DNA of 64,000 nucleotides from Anabaena sp. WA102 (GCF_001277295.1 NZ_CP011456.1:4468001-4532000); one strand, 5' to 3'. Shown: positions 43,113 to 51,871, numbered from the stretch's first letter. Notes: generated from the sequence alone by a model not told the origin. Numbers and translations: made by a program.

Positions 43113-43853
43113 ATGATTACCAATCTTGACAACGAAGAAGAGAAACTGATTGCTTTATTTAGAAGTCACAAAGTTTTTCAAGGAATTGAGTTTATATCTC
43201 AAAAGGATTTTCTTCAAATACTTCTTCAGCGAAGATTCCTTTCGCTCGAATTTACTAAAGTTTATGATATGGCGATTGATGGTCTTACAGATATAGAAGC
43301 TACCAAGATAGCTCGAAAGATTTTACGGGAAGAGTACCCTGATATCAATGGAAATACGCCATCACACAGGGAAGAATTAGTTCATGACTTAATTTCTCTT
43401 GGAGCTACGCAGTCCGAGATTTCAGGTTCTCGTCAAACAGTTACAACAACTCGTACAATTGAGGAGATTGAATCGCTTATCAGTGTTGCTGGAGCAGAAC
43501 TATGCGACATCAAGTTATTAACTGTATTGAGATTTTGGGGTGAGATTTTGATCTCAGTTGAGTATGGTGAATTTTGGAAAAGAATGTCTAAGCAACTGAG
43601 TATTAGTGGAGACAATCAATCACGCTTTTACTATCCTCACTATTGTCACGATGCTAGAGAATCTATGGAGAAAGCATCACTTTTATCATCTACTCACTCA
43701 GGTAGATTGGGATCACGTTTAAGAGAAATGCTAGAAACTGAAAAAAATGGAGAATATTTTCTTGAGATGGAAAGAGAAATTTTAGATATAAAGACCAAGT
43801 TCTATGATCAGTTTACCGAACTGCCAAGTTATAAGTTACTTCTTGTGAATTAA
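43113..43853 (+). CDS. Unknown helical protein, possibly heme-oxygenase-like
   Basis: A 246-residue helical protein. EYPDINGNTPSHREELVHDL and YYPHYCHDARES carry the Glu/His spacing of heme-oxygenase-like diiron proteins, but I cannot confirm the fold. No signal peptide. It follows the membrane PLD-like gene by 33 bases in an accessory region, which suggests a functional pair. Function unknown. Confidence 0.4.
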   Translation: MITNLDNEEEKLIALFRSHKVFQGIEFISQKDFLQILLQRRFLSLEFTKVYDMAIDGLTDIEATKIARKILREEYPDINGNTPSHREELVHDLISLGATQSEISGSRQTVTTTRTIEEIESLISVAGAELCDIKLLTVLRFWGEILISVEYGEFWKRMSKQLSISGDNQSRFYYPHYCHDARESMEKASLLSSTHSGRLGSRLREMLETEKNGEYFLEMEREILDIKTKFYDQFTELPSYKLLLVN

Positions 43854-43889
43854 ATCACAATTTGACGGCTTGCTAATAGATAGTGTTGA

Positions 43890-43994
43890 TGTTACTAAGA
43901 TTGTCTGTACAGCTAGTTGTTTAGCGATCGTTCTCCCAGACCAATTTAATGAAATTGAGGATAGCGATTCCTACGGAGCGTTTCGCTATCGCAC
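43890..43994. repeat. Direct repeat with decayed proC segment, copy 1
   Basis: On the minus strand this includes a decayed part of proC (AIAKQLAVQTILVTSTL-like) and the small palindromic repeat AGCGATTCCTACGGAGCG-TTCGCT. It matches 45723-45826. Confidence 0.6.
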
Positions 43995-44093
43995 TATATT
44001 TTAGGGTACGTTAATGAAGCGATTAAATAAGGCTATGATATAGGGGTAAACCTTTGATTTCTTCCCCTGCTGCTAGTTTATGGAGATATAAAT

Positions 44094-44345
44094 ATGACTG
44101 TGCAATTTAGAGAAAAAGCTTTGATGGCTTATGAAACCATGCCATCAAGTCAGAAAAATAGGGTTTCTAAAGTAATAAAGCAGCTAGATGTTGATAAATC
44201 ACAGCGATTAAAGTCTGATAAACTTGAGGATACAGATACGTGGGTAGTCAAAGTAGATCCCACAGTACGGCTACTATTTAAAAAAACAGATCAGGGTTTT
44301 TTGATAATTGATATTATTGACCGCAAAAAGGAAGATTATTCGTGA
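44094..44345 (+). CDS. RelE/ParE-like toxin
   Basis: An 83-residue protein: VQFREKALMAYETMPSSQKN, a basic helix, then WVVKVDPTVRLLFKK and FLIIDIIDRKKEDY, the beta-sheet layout of RelE/ParE-type toxins. It overlaps a 36-codon frame downstream. No antitoxin precedes it in the operon; the nearby DUF2281 gene could serve. Confidence 0.6.
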   Translation: MTVQFREKALMAYETMPSSQKNRVSKVIKQLDVDKSQRLKSDKLEDTDTWVVKVDPTVRLLFKKTDQGFLIIDIIDRKKEDYS

Positions 44346-44452
44346 TCACACTTTTTCCTTATAAGTTTGATATCAACAAATGTGATCAACAGATCCAAGA
44401 ACTACAACATTTTCTAACAGCTAATTTAGCAATTTCAGTCAAAATAGAATAG
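44342..44452 (+). CDS. Small overlapping frame, possible gene fragment
   Basis: Starts at a GTG overlapping the RelE-like stop by 4 bases and encodes 36 residues (VITLFPYKFDINKCDQQIQE, then LQHFLTANL). The overlap suggests translation coupling, but the product is unrecognised and may be the start of a truncated larger gene. Confidence 0.3.
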   Translation: MITLFPYKFDINKCDQQIQELQHFLTANLAISVKIE

Positions 44453-44489
44453 TGTGTTTGAAGTAAGCCGCATTCCTTTAAATCAATAT

Positions 44490-44696
44490 ATGGATACTTT
44501 AACCAAAAACCGAGAGCAGATTATTGAGTCAATTAAGACATTGCCAGAAGATTCACTCACTGAACTCATCAATTTTGTTGATTACCTGCGCTATAAAGCA
44601 ACTCAAAAACAATCCCAAAAAACTAGTAAAAACTTTTTGCTTTCAATTGCAGCCTTGGGAAATTCAGTAAAAAAGAGTGATAATGGAAAATATTAA
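44490..44696 (+). CDS. DUF2281-type antitoxin
   Basis: A 68-residue protein from the ATG at 44490 (MDTLTKNREQIIESIKTLPE, then DSLTELINFVDYLRYK), the pattern of DUF2281 antitoxins; an in-frame GTG at 44454 is also open. No toxin gene follows directly; a DUF433 gene comes next, 34 bases later. Confidence 0.6.
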   Translation: MDTLTKNREQIIESIKTLPEDSLTELINFVDYLRYKATQKQSQKTSKNFLLSIAALGNSVKKSDNGKY

Positions 44697-44730
44697 CGCA
44701 GCCATTTCTGGTTTCCCAATCTAATCAGCT

Positions 44731-44949
44731 ATGCAAAACCTCACCAGAATTACCCGCAACCCAGAAGTAATGGGCGGCAAACCCTGCATCCGGGGAATGC
44801 GTGTTACAGTTGGTACTATCGTTTGCTTAATGGCATCTGGACACAGTGCAAATGATATCCTCAAGGTTTACCCATACCTTGAAGAAGCAGATATACATGA
44901 AGCTCTTGCCTATGAGACTGGTTGCCTTATAATAAACACTAGGCCTTAA
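44731..44949 (+). CDS. DUF433 antitoxin-type protein
   Basis: A 72-residue DUF433 protein (ITRNPEVMGGKPCIRGMRVT, then YPYLEEADIHEALAYE), an HTH-like fold usually paired with a DUF5615 PIN-like toxin. The final residues (TGCLIINTRP) differ from the usual end and no DUF5615 gene follows, so the toxin half seems lost. Confidence 0.75.
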   Translation: MQNLTRITRNPEVMGGKPCIRGMRVTVGTIVCLMASGHSANDILKVYPYLEEADIHEALAYETGCLIINTRP

Positions 44950-44966
44950 AATTGGGAAGCAAGCAA

Positions 44967-45245
44967 ATGAATACTATGGATAATTCCCCAGGGTCAGATA
45001 GATCATCAGAGATTTTAGTATCCGTGACAGAGTTACAAAATCAGCTTAATGACTTACTCAAACAACTATCACCAGAAAGATTACAAGTGCTTGCTGATTT
45101 TGCGGCTTACTTAGCAAATGCTGAAAGCGAAGCTGCAACCCAAGAACTTTTAGCAATTCCTGGATTGCTAGAACGAGTTAAGCAAAATCAAACAACTCCT
45201 AAAACCCATTACACAAACTGGAGAACCCTTCGCTCTGATGTATGA
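44967..45245 (+). CDS. RelB-like antitoxin
   Basis: About 92 residues from the ATG at 44967. The middle helix (LNDLLKQLSPERLQVLADFA) followed by AYLANAESEAATQELLAIPG resembles antitoxins paired with RelE toxins. It overlaps the toxin start by 8 bases, which couples translation. Confidence 0.75.
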   Translation: MNTMDNSPGSDRSSEILVSVTELQNQLNDLLKQLSPERLQVLADFAAYLANAESEAATQELLAIPGLLERVKQNQTTPKTHYTNWRTLRSDV

Positions 45246-45501
45246 AGTTGTTCTCCATCCCGATGCCCAAAAGGTTTATGTTAATGCTGATAAAGCCCTA
45301 GCAAAGAAAATTGCCCGATGTTTACAGCAGTTAGAGCAAACCCCCCAGTCGCACCCTAACATCAAAGCCCTCAAGGGAGATTATGCAGGGTACTATCGCT
45401 ACCGAATCGGCGACTACAGGGTAATCTATTCGATAGAGGATGAAGTGGTGCAGGTATTTGTTGTGGCTATCGCTCATCGCAGCGAAGTATATGAACAGTA
45501 A
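45238..45501 (+). CDS. RelE/ParE-type toxin
   Basis: An 87-residue RelE-family ribosome-dependent mRNA endonuclease by homology (YEVVLHPDAQKVYVNADKAL, then LKGDYAGYYRYRIGDYRVIY and IAHRSEVYEQ). The Arg/Tyr-rich RIGDYRVIY core and HR(S/G)xVY end are the family hallmarks. Intact and paired with the upstream antitoxin. Confidence 0.9.
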   Translation: MYEVVLHPDAQKVYVNADKALAKKIARCLQQLEQTPQSHPNIKALKGDYAGYYRYRIGDYRVIYSIEDEVVQVFVVAIAHRSEVYEQ

Positions 45502-45548
45502 ATGTGAGTTATGATTTTACTGGTAGATTGGATCAACAACCTCACTTA

Positions 45549-45767
45549 TCACCCTTTCCCCAATTCCTGAGCGCGTTCTTTTGAGGCTTTGACGGCTTCA
45601 ATGACAGCAGAACGAAAACCGGCTTTTTCTAAGGCGCTGACACCGGCAATAGTTGTACCACCGGGACTGGTAACTCTATCCTTGAGTTCCGCTGGGTGGA
45701 TTTTTGTTTCTTGTAACAGTGTAGCTGTTCCTAAGACCGTTTGTACAGCTAGTTGTTGAGCGATCGC
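45549..45767 (-). pseudogene. proC: proC 3' end (pyrroline-5-carboxylate reductase remnant)
   Basis: The minus strand encodes AIAQQLAVQTVLGTATLLQE, then KDRVTSPGGTTIAGVSALEK and a normal ProC end (ERAQELGKG, TGA). The SPGGTT motif is the ProC signature. Only about 72 codons remain and the 5' part is missing. ProC makes the last step of proline synthesis, so a functional copy must lie elsewhere. Confidence 0.8.
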
Positions 45768-45826
45768 TCTTCTATGCTAAGTGAATGAAATTGAGGACAG
45801 CGATTCCTACGGAGCGCTTCGCTATG
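45723..45826. repeat. Direct repeat with proC segment, copy 2
   Basis: Matches 43890-43994: a proC piece followed by AATGAAATTGAGGACAGCGA and the AGCGATTCCTACGGAGCG-CTTCGCT palindrome. The two copies enclose the 44094-45501 toxin-antitoxin genes. Confidence 0.65.
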
Positions 45827-45865
45827 ATGTAAAAACGCAAGTTATTACCTTCTCAAGTATAAACT

Positions 45866-45940
45866 GGGGATTTTTAGTCATCTGAAGATGACTTTTGCTA
45901 TTAGACTGGGAATTCATTCCCAGGCGGGCTACAGGTTTTA
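45866..45940. repeat. AGTCATCT hairpin dispersed repeat
   Basis: AGTCATCT-GA-AGATGACT followed by TTTGCTATTAGACTGGGAAT and a GGGAATTCATTCCC-type arm. It is the same family as 6312-6365 (there on the minus strand). A frame that starts inside it (45888) is not a gene. Confidence 0.65.
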
Positions 45941-45992
45941 CGTTAAATTACCCAATTCTCACAAACTTCTTGCACTACCAAAGGTCATCTTT

Positions 45993-46356
45993 ATGCCACC
46001 AATACCACTTTACTTGATTCTCATCACTCTCTTGCTGGTTGTTATCCCATCTCTATTTACTATTTTTCTTCGCATATCTCTTTATCTCCATTTAATAATT
46101 GACTAACGAAGTCCAAAGATTAATCAAAACAATATCAGCGGGGGGACAACGGAAAATTATCCAAACATTAGAAGCTAGATTTCAAGAAGCTAGTAAACAA
46201 TTAGAACAGGTAAACACAGGAGCATTAATAGATCAAATTTATAGTCAGGAAACAATCAAGGGATTTACCTTTACCTGTGAACAAATAGATTATTTATGTC
46301 GCATTTTGCCAAATTTACTGTTAGCTTTTGGGTTACTGGGAACTTTTTTAGTATAA
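45993..46356 (+). pseudogene. Membrane protein fragment with frameshift (MotA/TolQ-like)
   Basis: Starts MPPIPLYLILITLLLVVIPS (one membrane segment) and runs to 46106. The other frame continues NEVQRLIKTISAGGQRKIIQ through LCRILPNLLLAFGLLGTFL, then stops. The two halves read as one protein only across a frameshift near 46095, and the protein ends where relatives continue past GTFLG with more membrane segments. A broken gene of a larger cyanobacterial membrane protein, by my recollection of the family. Confidence 0.55.
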
Positions 46357-46375
46357 TGAAGACCTAAACGTTTGT

Positions 46376-46636
46376 CTAAGTAGGTAAACAAAATAAAAAT
46401 GAGGGGTATTGCGTTTTGTAAAATGGCTGAAACCCAATCAGAATCTCGCATTGAGACAACTTTACATACCGTTATATACCTTTAAATTTTTCTGTTCACC
46501 TACTTACTTAGGTGAACACAATAAAACCAATCTGTGTAAAGAAAGGTAAAATCGCCCAAACCCTCTTCACTCTTGCCTCTTGCATGAGTGCCTCTTGCCT
46601 TGCCATAACGACGATTTTCAATGCTAACCTACTTAA
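46376..46636. mobile_element. TAAGTAGGT-ended MITE-like elements
   Basis: Two adjoining repeats share TAAGTAGGT / ACCTACTTA-type ends: 46376-46508 (TAAGTAGGTAAAC to GTTCACCTACTTA) and about 46505-46636 (AGGTGAACACAATAAAACCA to AACCTACTTAA). The second is closely related to 52905-53022. No transposase. The right edge abuts the HNH fragment. Confidence 0.6.
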
Positions 46637-46836
46637 CTGGCGAAACAAAATCACTTTTTCACCCTCGCAAACAGAAATGGTCAGAACATTTTACCTGGAG
46701 TCCTGACGGTACAAGAGTGGAAGGTATAACTGCTATAGGTCGCGCTACAATAATTAGGCTACGCATGAACAACCCAGTGATTATATTTGCTCGTAAACGG
46801 TGGGTAATAAGTGGTTGGCATTCTCCTAATGATTGA
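46637..46836 (+). pseudogene. HNH endonuclease, C-terminal remnant
   Basis: TGETKSLFHPRKQKWSEHF, then TAIGRATIIRLRMNN and RKRWVISGWHSPND match the conserved C-terminal end of cyanobacterial HNH endonucleases. The catalytic HNH part is missing; the MITE ends exactly where the remnant begins. Confidence 0.65.
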
Positions 46837-46853
46837 TAGTATAAAAAACGGCT

Positions 46854-48176
46854 ATGACACAAGAACCGATACAAGTAATTGGCGGCGGACTCGCGGGAAC
46901 AGAAGCAGCATGGCAAATAGCCCAAGCTGGCGTGCCTGTGATTCTCCACGAGATGCGCCCTAAACGCTTCAGTCCTGCCCATCATACCGAAAATTTGGCA
47001 GAATTGGTCTGTAGTAACTCTTTCGGGGCTATGGCGAGCGATCGCGCTGCCGGTCTCTTACACGAAGAATTACGCCAACTCGGTTCTATTGTCATTTCCA
47101 AAGCAGATGAACACGCAGTCCCCGCTGGTGGGGCTTTAGCGGTAGACAGAGGACAATTTGGGGAAGATCTAACCCAAACCTTAGCAAATCACCCTTTAAT
47201 TGATTTCCGTCGCGGGGAAGTTACCGCAATTCCTGAAGGTATTGTTGTTTTAGCTTCTGGTCCTTTAACCAGTCCCGATTTAGGCGCAGATTTACAGCGA
47301 TTTACGGGGATGGAATATCTCAACTTTTTTGATGCTGCGAGTCCCATTATTACGGGAGATTCTATCAATAAAGATATTGCTTTTATGGCTTCTCGCTATG
47401 ACAAAGGTGAGGCAGCTTATCTAAATTGTCCGATGAATAAAGAGCAGTATTTACAATTTCGAGAAGCACTTTGTCAAGCGGAACAAACAGAATTAAAAGA
47501 CTTTGAAAAAGAAACAGCGAAATTTTTTGAAGCTTGTTTACCAATTGAAGAAATGGCAAGACGGGGAGAAGATACCATGCGTTATGGACCGCTCAAACCA
47601 GTGGGTTTATCTGATCCTCGCAATGGAGAACGTAATTATGCGGTAATTCAATTACGACAAGAAGATAAAGCCGGTCAACTTTGGAATATGGTAGGTTTTC
47701 AAACTAATTTACGTTGGGGTGAACAAAAAAGAGTATTTCAAATGATTCCCGGTTTAGAAAAAGCCGAGTTTGTCAGATTAGGAGTCATGCACCGCAATAC
47801 TTTTTTAAATGCACCACAGTTGATGTCTGCAAGTTTGCAATTTAAAGAACGTCCAACGTTATTGGCTGCGGGACAATTAATAGGAACAGAAGGTTATACT
47901 GCTGCATCTGCTGGAGGTTGGTTAGCGGGAACAAATGCTGCTAGATTAGCTTTAGGAAAAGAACCCCTAATTTTGCCCGTGACAACGATGATGGGGGCTT
48001 TATTTGAGTTTATCAGATCCGCCGCACCAAAGCATTTTCAACCGATGGCTCCTAATTTTGGCATTGTGCCAGATTTGGGTGTGAAAATTAAGAGTAAACC
48101 GGAAAAATACGGACGTTATCGGGATAGATCCTTGGCAGATTTGGCAACTTGGAAAACGGAAAATTTAGCCGTTTAA
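46854..48176 (+). CDS. trmFO: TrmFO tRNA uracil-54 methyltransferase
   Basis: A 440-residue FAD/folate-dependent enzyme making T54 in tRNA. The FAD-binding motif IQVIGGGLAGTEAAW (6-20) opens the protein; later EMRPKRFSPAHHTENLAELV, CSNSFGA and the C-terminal GYTAASAGGWLAG are typical. Full length, start ATG 17 bases after the HNH remnant. It is housekeeping; the upstream sequence is mobile debris. Confidence 0.95.
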   Translation: MTQEPIQVIGGGLAGTEAAWQIAQAGVPVILHEMRPKRFSPAHHTENLAELVCSNSFGAMASDRAAGLLHEELRQLGSIVISKADEHAVPAGGALAVDRGQFGEDLTQTLANHPLIDFRRGEVTAIPEGIVVLASGPLTSPDLGADLQRFTGMEYLNFFDAASPIITGDSINKDIAFMASRYDKGEAAYLNCPMNKEQYLQFREALCQAEQTELKDFEKETAKFFEACLPIEEMARRGEDTMRYGPLKPVGLSDPRNGERNYAVIQLRQEDKAGQLWNMVGFQTNLRWGEQKRVFQMIPGLEKAEFVRLGVMHRNTFLNAPQLMSASLQFKERPTLLAAGQLIGTEGYTAASAGGWLAGTNAARLALGKEPLILPVTTMMGALFEFIRSAAPKHFQPMAPNFGIVPDLGVKIKSKPEKYGRYRDRSLADLATWKTENLAV

Positions 48177-48195
48177 ATTAATAGGAGGAAGTGTT

Positions 48196-48489
48196 TTAAT
48201 CTTTCTCCTTCAACATCACTAAACCATGTATTCCCACTGCTGTAATCACACCTCCCAATAATCCCCAAGTAGCATCAGCAAAAACATTAATTCGATGGGC
48301 TAAAGCTCGATGATATGCAAATTGTAAAGTTCTTTCATTAGGCTTTTCCTCTTTTACCAATTTTTCTAAATAATTTTCAGCTTTTATTAGTGCGTCATAA
48401 TCAGTACCAAAATAATAAAGGGATATCAATACTACCAATAAACCAGGGATGACTAAAGTAAGTAATAAAATTCCTGGGCGTGTCTTCAT
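48196..48489 (-). CDS. Two-TM hypothetical protein
   Basis: About 97 residues from the ATG at 48489 (MKTRPGILLLTLVIPGLLVV); a start at 48522 adds 11 residues. One membrane segment near the N-terminus and another near the C-terminus (WGLLGGVITAVGIHGLVML), with a charged central helix. No family recognised. Convergent with trmFO. Confidence 0.55.
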   Translation of the reverse strand: MKTRPGILLLTLVIPGLLVVLISLYYFGTDYDALIKAENYLEKLVKEEKPNERTLQFAYHRALAHRINVFADATWGLLGGVITAVGIHGLVMLKEKD

Positions 48490-48583
48490 AAAAACATTTA
48501 ATATTTTTAGTTTATTATACACAAAAATAATGTATAAAATTAATTAAACCACAATCAAGTTAAATAACCTCAAAAATTTTTAA

Positions 48584-49159
48584 ATGCACAAAGGGAAATT
48601 AACGATCTGGAAAGATGATCGCGGATTTGGATTTATTCAATTAGATGATACAGAAAAGAAAGTTTTCTTGCATATCTCCAGTTTAAGAAATAAGCGCAAA
48701 CGCCCTCAAGAAGGAGATATTATTAAATACCAACTAACAACTGATGAAAAAGGCAAACTCACGGCTATTAACGCCTCTATTCAGGAGAAATTTCTAGGGT
48801 GGATGATTGGTTTACTTGTTTTATCAATTTTACCTATTTGGGGAACAGTCAAGCTGTCAATGATTTATAGAAATCCTTTACCGATAGCTATTTATCCAAT
48901 GACAGGATTAATTACTTATTGGTTTTATGCACATGATAAAAAACAAGCAACTGATGGAAATTGGCGTACTCCTGAACAAACTTTACATTTCTGGGAGTTA
49001 ATCGGTGGATGGATTGGTGGTTTTATTGCTCAGAATACACTTCACCATAAGAGTAAAAAGTCTTCCTATCAGTCAGTTTATTGGATTATTGTAGCTATTC
49101 ATTTGGCTGGTTGGACGTATTGGTTATTTTTGCAGCCATACAATTTGAGACTGGGATGA
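48584..49159 (+). CDS. Cold-shock domain/DUF1294 membrane protein
   Basis: A 191-residue fusion: residues 1-65 are a cold-shock RNA/DNA-binding domain (WKDDRGFGFIQLDDTEKKVF, then LHISSL); residues 68-190 hold four membrane segments of DUF1294 type (YDKKQATDGNWRTPEQTLH-like motif, here DKKQATDGNWRTPEQTLHFW). The fusion is known in bacteria. It would bring nucleic acid binding to the membrane; the role is unknown. Confidence 0.85.
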   Translation: MHKGKLTIWKDDRGFGFIQLDDTEKKVFLHISSLRNKRKRPQEGDIIKYQLTTDEKGKLTAINASIQEKFLGWMIGLLVLSILPIWGTVKLSMIYRNPLPIAIYPMTGLITYWFYAHDKKQATDGNWRTPEQTLHFWELIGGWIGGFIAQNTLHHKSKKSSYQSVYWIIVAIHLAGWTYWLFLQPYNLRLG

Positions 49160-49279
49160 GTGTAAGCATTGTTTATCCGTAAAACTTGGTGATTTACTAA
49201 ATCTGTATGACTTAACTTTATTTTTTAGCAAATACAAGGTTAGAATGACAAAATTATATTGTGCTTGAAACTATAAAAA

Positions 49280-50545
49280 TTGTCAAAACAACTAACTAAC
49301 AATGTGTTTCCCGGTTCTGTTGTCAAACTAGATAATGGTTTAACACTCATTCACCAAGAGATATCCACTACACCCGTAGTGGTAGCTGACGTTTGGGTGC
49401 GTGCGGGAACTAACCTAGAACCAGAACCTTGGTTTGGAATGGCACATTTTCTAGAACACATGATTTTCAAAGGGACATCAAACCTGCTTCCTGGAGAATT
49501 TGATTATCACATCGAAAAAATTGGCGGGGTGAGTAATGCCGCAACAAGCCACGATTACGCCCATTATTCCATTACAACCGCTGCTAATCACCTAGAGCAT
49601 ACTCTTCCCCATTTAGGGGAATTACTCCTGAATGCAGCCATTCCTGACGATGAATTTATCAGAGAACGGGATGTGGTGTTAGAAGAAATCCGTAGTTACA
49701 ATGATGATCCCGATTGGGTTGGTTTTCAATCTCTTGTGAAAAATGTTTACCAACGCCACCCTTATGGACGTTCTGTACTGGGAACTGAGGAAGAATTAAT
49801 GCAGCATTCCCCGGAAGCTATGCGCTGCTTTTATCGCAGTTACTATCAACCAGAAAATATGACTGTGGTTGTGGTGGGAGGAATTGGTGAAAAAGCCGCG
49901 AGGGAATTGGTTAACCGTTCGTTTGCAGATTTTCCGCAACGGGATAATTGTCCCCAATTTACCAAAGTTCCAGCACCGCTAATTAACGGAATTCGTCGTC
50001 ATGAGTTAATCTTACCCAGACTAGAACAAGCGCGGTTAATGATGGCTTGGAAAGTACCGGGAGTAGAAGAAATTCGGGCTGTTCATGGTTTAGAATTATT
50101 ATCAGTCCTGCTAGGAGAAGGGAGAATTTCTCGGTTAGTATCTGATTTGCGGGAAGAAAAGCAACTTGTTCAAGAGATTTGCTGTAATTTTTCTCTCCAA
50201 CAAGAATCAAGTTTATTGACAATTACGGCTTGGTTAGAATCAGAATATCTAGAACGAGTTGAGGATTTGATTTGTGATCATTTACAAGAATTACAAGATC
50301 AAGAAATTAGCACGTCAGAACTAAATCGTATTCAAAGGTTTTTATGTAATGATTATGCCTTTTCTACGGAAACACCAAATCAGCTAACTAATTTTTATGG
50401 TTATTATCATACTATTGCTAACGCTGAATTAGCTGTTACCTATCCTCAAGAAATCCAGTCTTTCAATCCTCAAGAACTGCAAAAATTAGCTCAACAGTAT
50501 CTTTCATCAGCTAATTATGCGGTCACCATGCTCAAACCTTGTTAA
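49280..50545 (+). CDS. M16 zinc peptidase, catalytic subunit
   Basis: A 421-residue pitrilysin-type protease with the inverted zinc motif HFLEH (56-60) and the downstream Glu in EEIRSYNDDP. The listed start is a TTG (codon 1); a GTG or ATG further in is possible, but the N-terminal SVVKLDNGLTLIHQE is needed by the fold. It forms a pair with the next gene, 13 bases away, as usual for bacterial M16 heterodimers. Confidence 0.88.
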   Translation: MSKQLTNNVFPGSVVKLDNGLTLIHQEISTTPVVVADVWVRAGTNLEPEPWFGMAHFLEHMIFKGTSNLLPGEFDYHIEKIGGVSNAATSHDYAHYSITTAANHLEHTLPHLGELLLNAAIPDDEFIRERDVVLEEIRSYNDDPDWVGFQSLVKNVYQRHPYGRSVLGTEEELMQHSPEAMRCFYRSYYQPENMTVVVVGGIGEKAARELVNRSFADFPQRDNCPQFTKVPAPLINGIRRHELILPRLEQARLMMAWKVPGVEEIRAVHGLELLSVLLGEGRISRLVSDLREEKQLVQEICCNFSLQQESSLLTITAWLESEYLERVEDLICDHLQELQDQEISTSELNRIQRFLCNDYAFSTETPNQLTNFYGYYHTIANAELAVTYPQEIQSFNPQELQKLAQQYLSSANYAVTMLKPC

Positions 50546-50558
50546 TTATTAACTGAAA

Positions 50559-51830
50559 ATGCAAACTATTAATAGTCGCTCTCTGATTCATCGCACCGTA
50601 TTAAGTAATGGCATTGTTTTGTTAGTATCAGAAAATCAAGCTGCTGATATTATTGCGGGACGGATTTTTATTCGCGCTGGTAGTTGTCATGAACAGCGAG
50701 AAAAAGCAGGGTTAGCTCATTTGTTGTCAGCGGTGATGACAAAGGGATGTGATGGTTTATCGAGTTTAGAAATTGCCGAAAAAGTTGAATCTGTGGGAGC
50801 TAGTTTAAGCACAGATGCGGCTACAGACTATTTTTTGCTATCTTTGAAAACTGTCACTACTGATTTTATTGACATTTTATCATTAGCCGGACAATTATTG
50901 CGATCGCCTACTTTTCCTGAAAATCAGGTAAAACTAGAAAAGCGGTTAGCAATCCAAGATATTCGTTCCCAAAAAGAGCAACCTTTTAGTCTGGCTTTTG
51001 AACAATTGCGTCAGGTAATGTACCCAAATCATCCCTATTCTATGTCAGTTTTAGGTGATGAAACAACGATGAGCAGCATTACCCGGTCTGACTTAGTAGA
51101 ATATCACCAAACTCATTTCCGTCCTGATAATATTGTCATTAGCATTGCTGGACGCATTACCCCAGCAGAAGCTGAGAAATTAGTAACAAAGATTTTTGGT
51201 GATTGGGAAATACCAAATTCCGCCCAACCTACCCTGAATTTACCACCAATTACTGTATCACCTAAACCTTGCCTCAAACCCTTAAATACACAACAATCAA
51301 TTATCATGCTGGGTTATTTAGGACCATCAGTAACTAACCCAGAATATGCAGCCCTCAAGTTACTTGCTACCTATTTAGGCAATGGTCTTTCTAGTCGTTT
51401 ATTTGTAGAATTACGGGAAAAGCAAGGTTTAGCTTATGACGTATCTGCTATTTATTCAACTCGACTTTTTCCCGCTGCCTTTGTAGTTTATATTGGCACT
51501 GCACCGGAAAATACCAAAGTTGCTTTTAATGGACTTCGCCAGGAAGTAGAACTATTGTGTAGCACCGAACTGTCAGCAGAAGCATTACAAACTGCTAAAA
51601 ATAAAATCATTGGTCAATATGCTTTGGGTAAACAAACTAATGGACATATTGCTCAAATATATGGTTGGTATGAAATTTTGGGTTTAGGGATTGAATTTGA
51701 TCAACAATTTCCCGAATTAATTAATAATGTCACTGCAACGGAAGCAATTACATCCGCTTGTAAGTTTTTACAAGCACCATACCTATCTTTAGTTGGACCA
51801 GAAGAAGCCATTCAGACAGCTATTTTGTGA
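50559..51830 (+). CDS. M16 peptidase-like, non-catalytic subunit
   Basis: A 423-residue M16-fold protein lacking HxxEH: the matching site reads AHLLSAVMTKG. It keeps the substrate-binding half (ELREKQGLAYDVSAIYS with the R/Y pair). It likely forms an inactive partner with the upstream subunit, as in processing-peptidase-type dimers. Directly downstream in the same operon. Confidence 0.87.
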   Translation: MQTINSRSLIHRTVLSNGIVLLVSENQAADIIAGRIFIRAGSCHEQREKAGLAHLLSAVMTKGCDGLSSLEIAEKVESVGASLSTDAATDYFLLSLKTVTTDFIDILSLAGQLLRSPTFPENQVKLEKRLAIQDIRSQKEQPFSLAFEQLRQVMYPNHPYSMSVLGDETTMSSITRSDLVEYHQTHFRPDNIVISIAGRITPAEAEKLVTKIFGDWEIPNSAQPTLNLPPITVSPKPCLKPLNTQQSIIMLGYLGPSVTNPEYAALKLLATYLGNGLSSRLFVELREKQGLAYDVSAIYSTRLFPAAFVVYIGTAPENTKVAFNGLRQEVELLCSTELSAEALQTAKNKIIGQYALGKQTNGHIAQIYGWYEILGLGIEFDQQFPELINNVTATEAITSACKFLQAPYLSLVGPEEAIQTAIL

Positions 51831-51871
51831 AACCTTAAATTTAAGTAGTGAGACAGAATTAATTACACAAT

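Noticed and set aside
45866..45940. Riboswitch or small RNA
   Set aside because: The same hairpin layout recurs at 6312-6365 on the other strand next to an unrelated gene, which fits a dispersed repeat or terminator better.
45888..46106. 72-residue frame starting at 45888
   Set aside because: Its first half is a dispersed hairpin repeat; only the part from 45993 is gene-derived.
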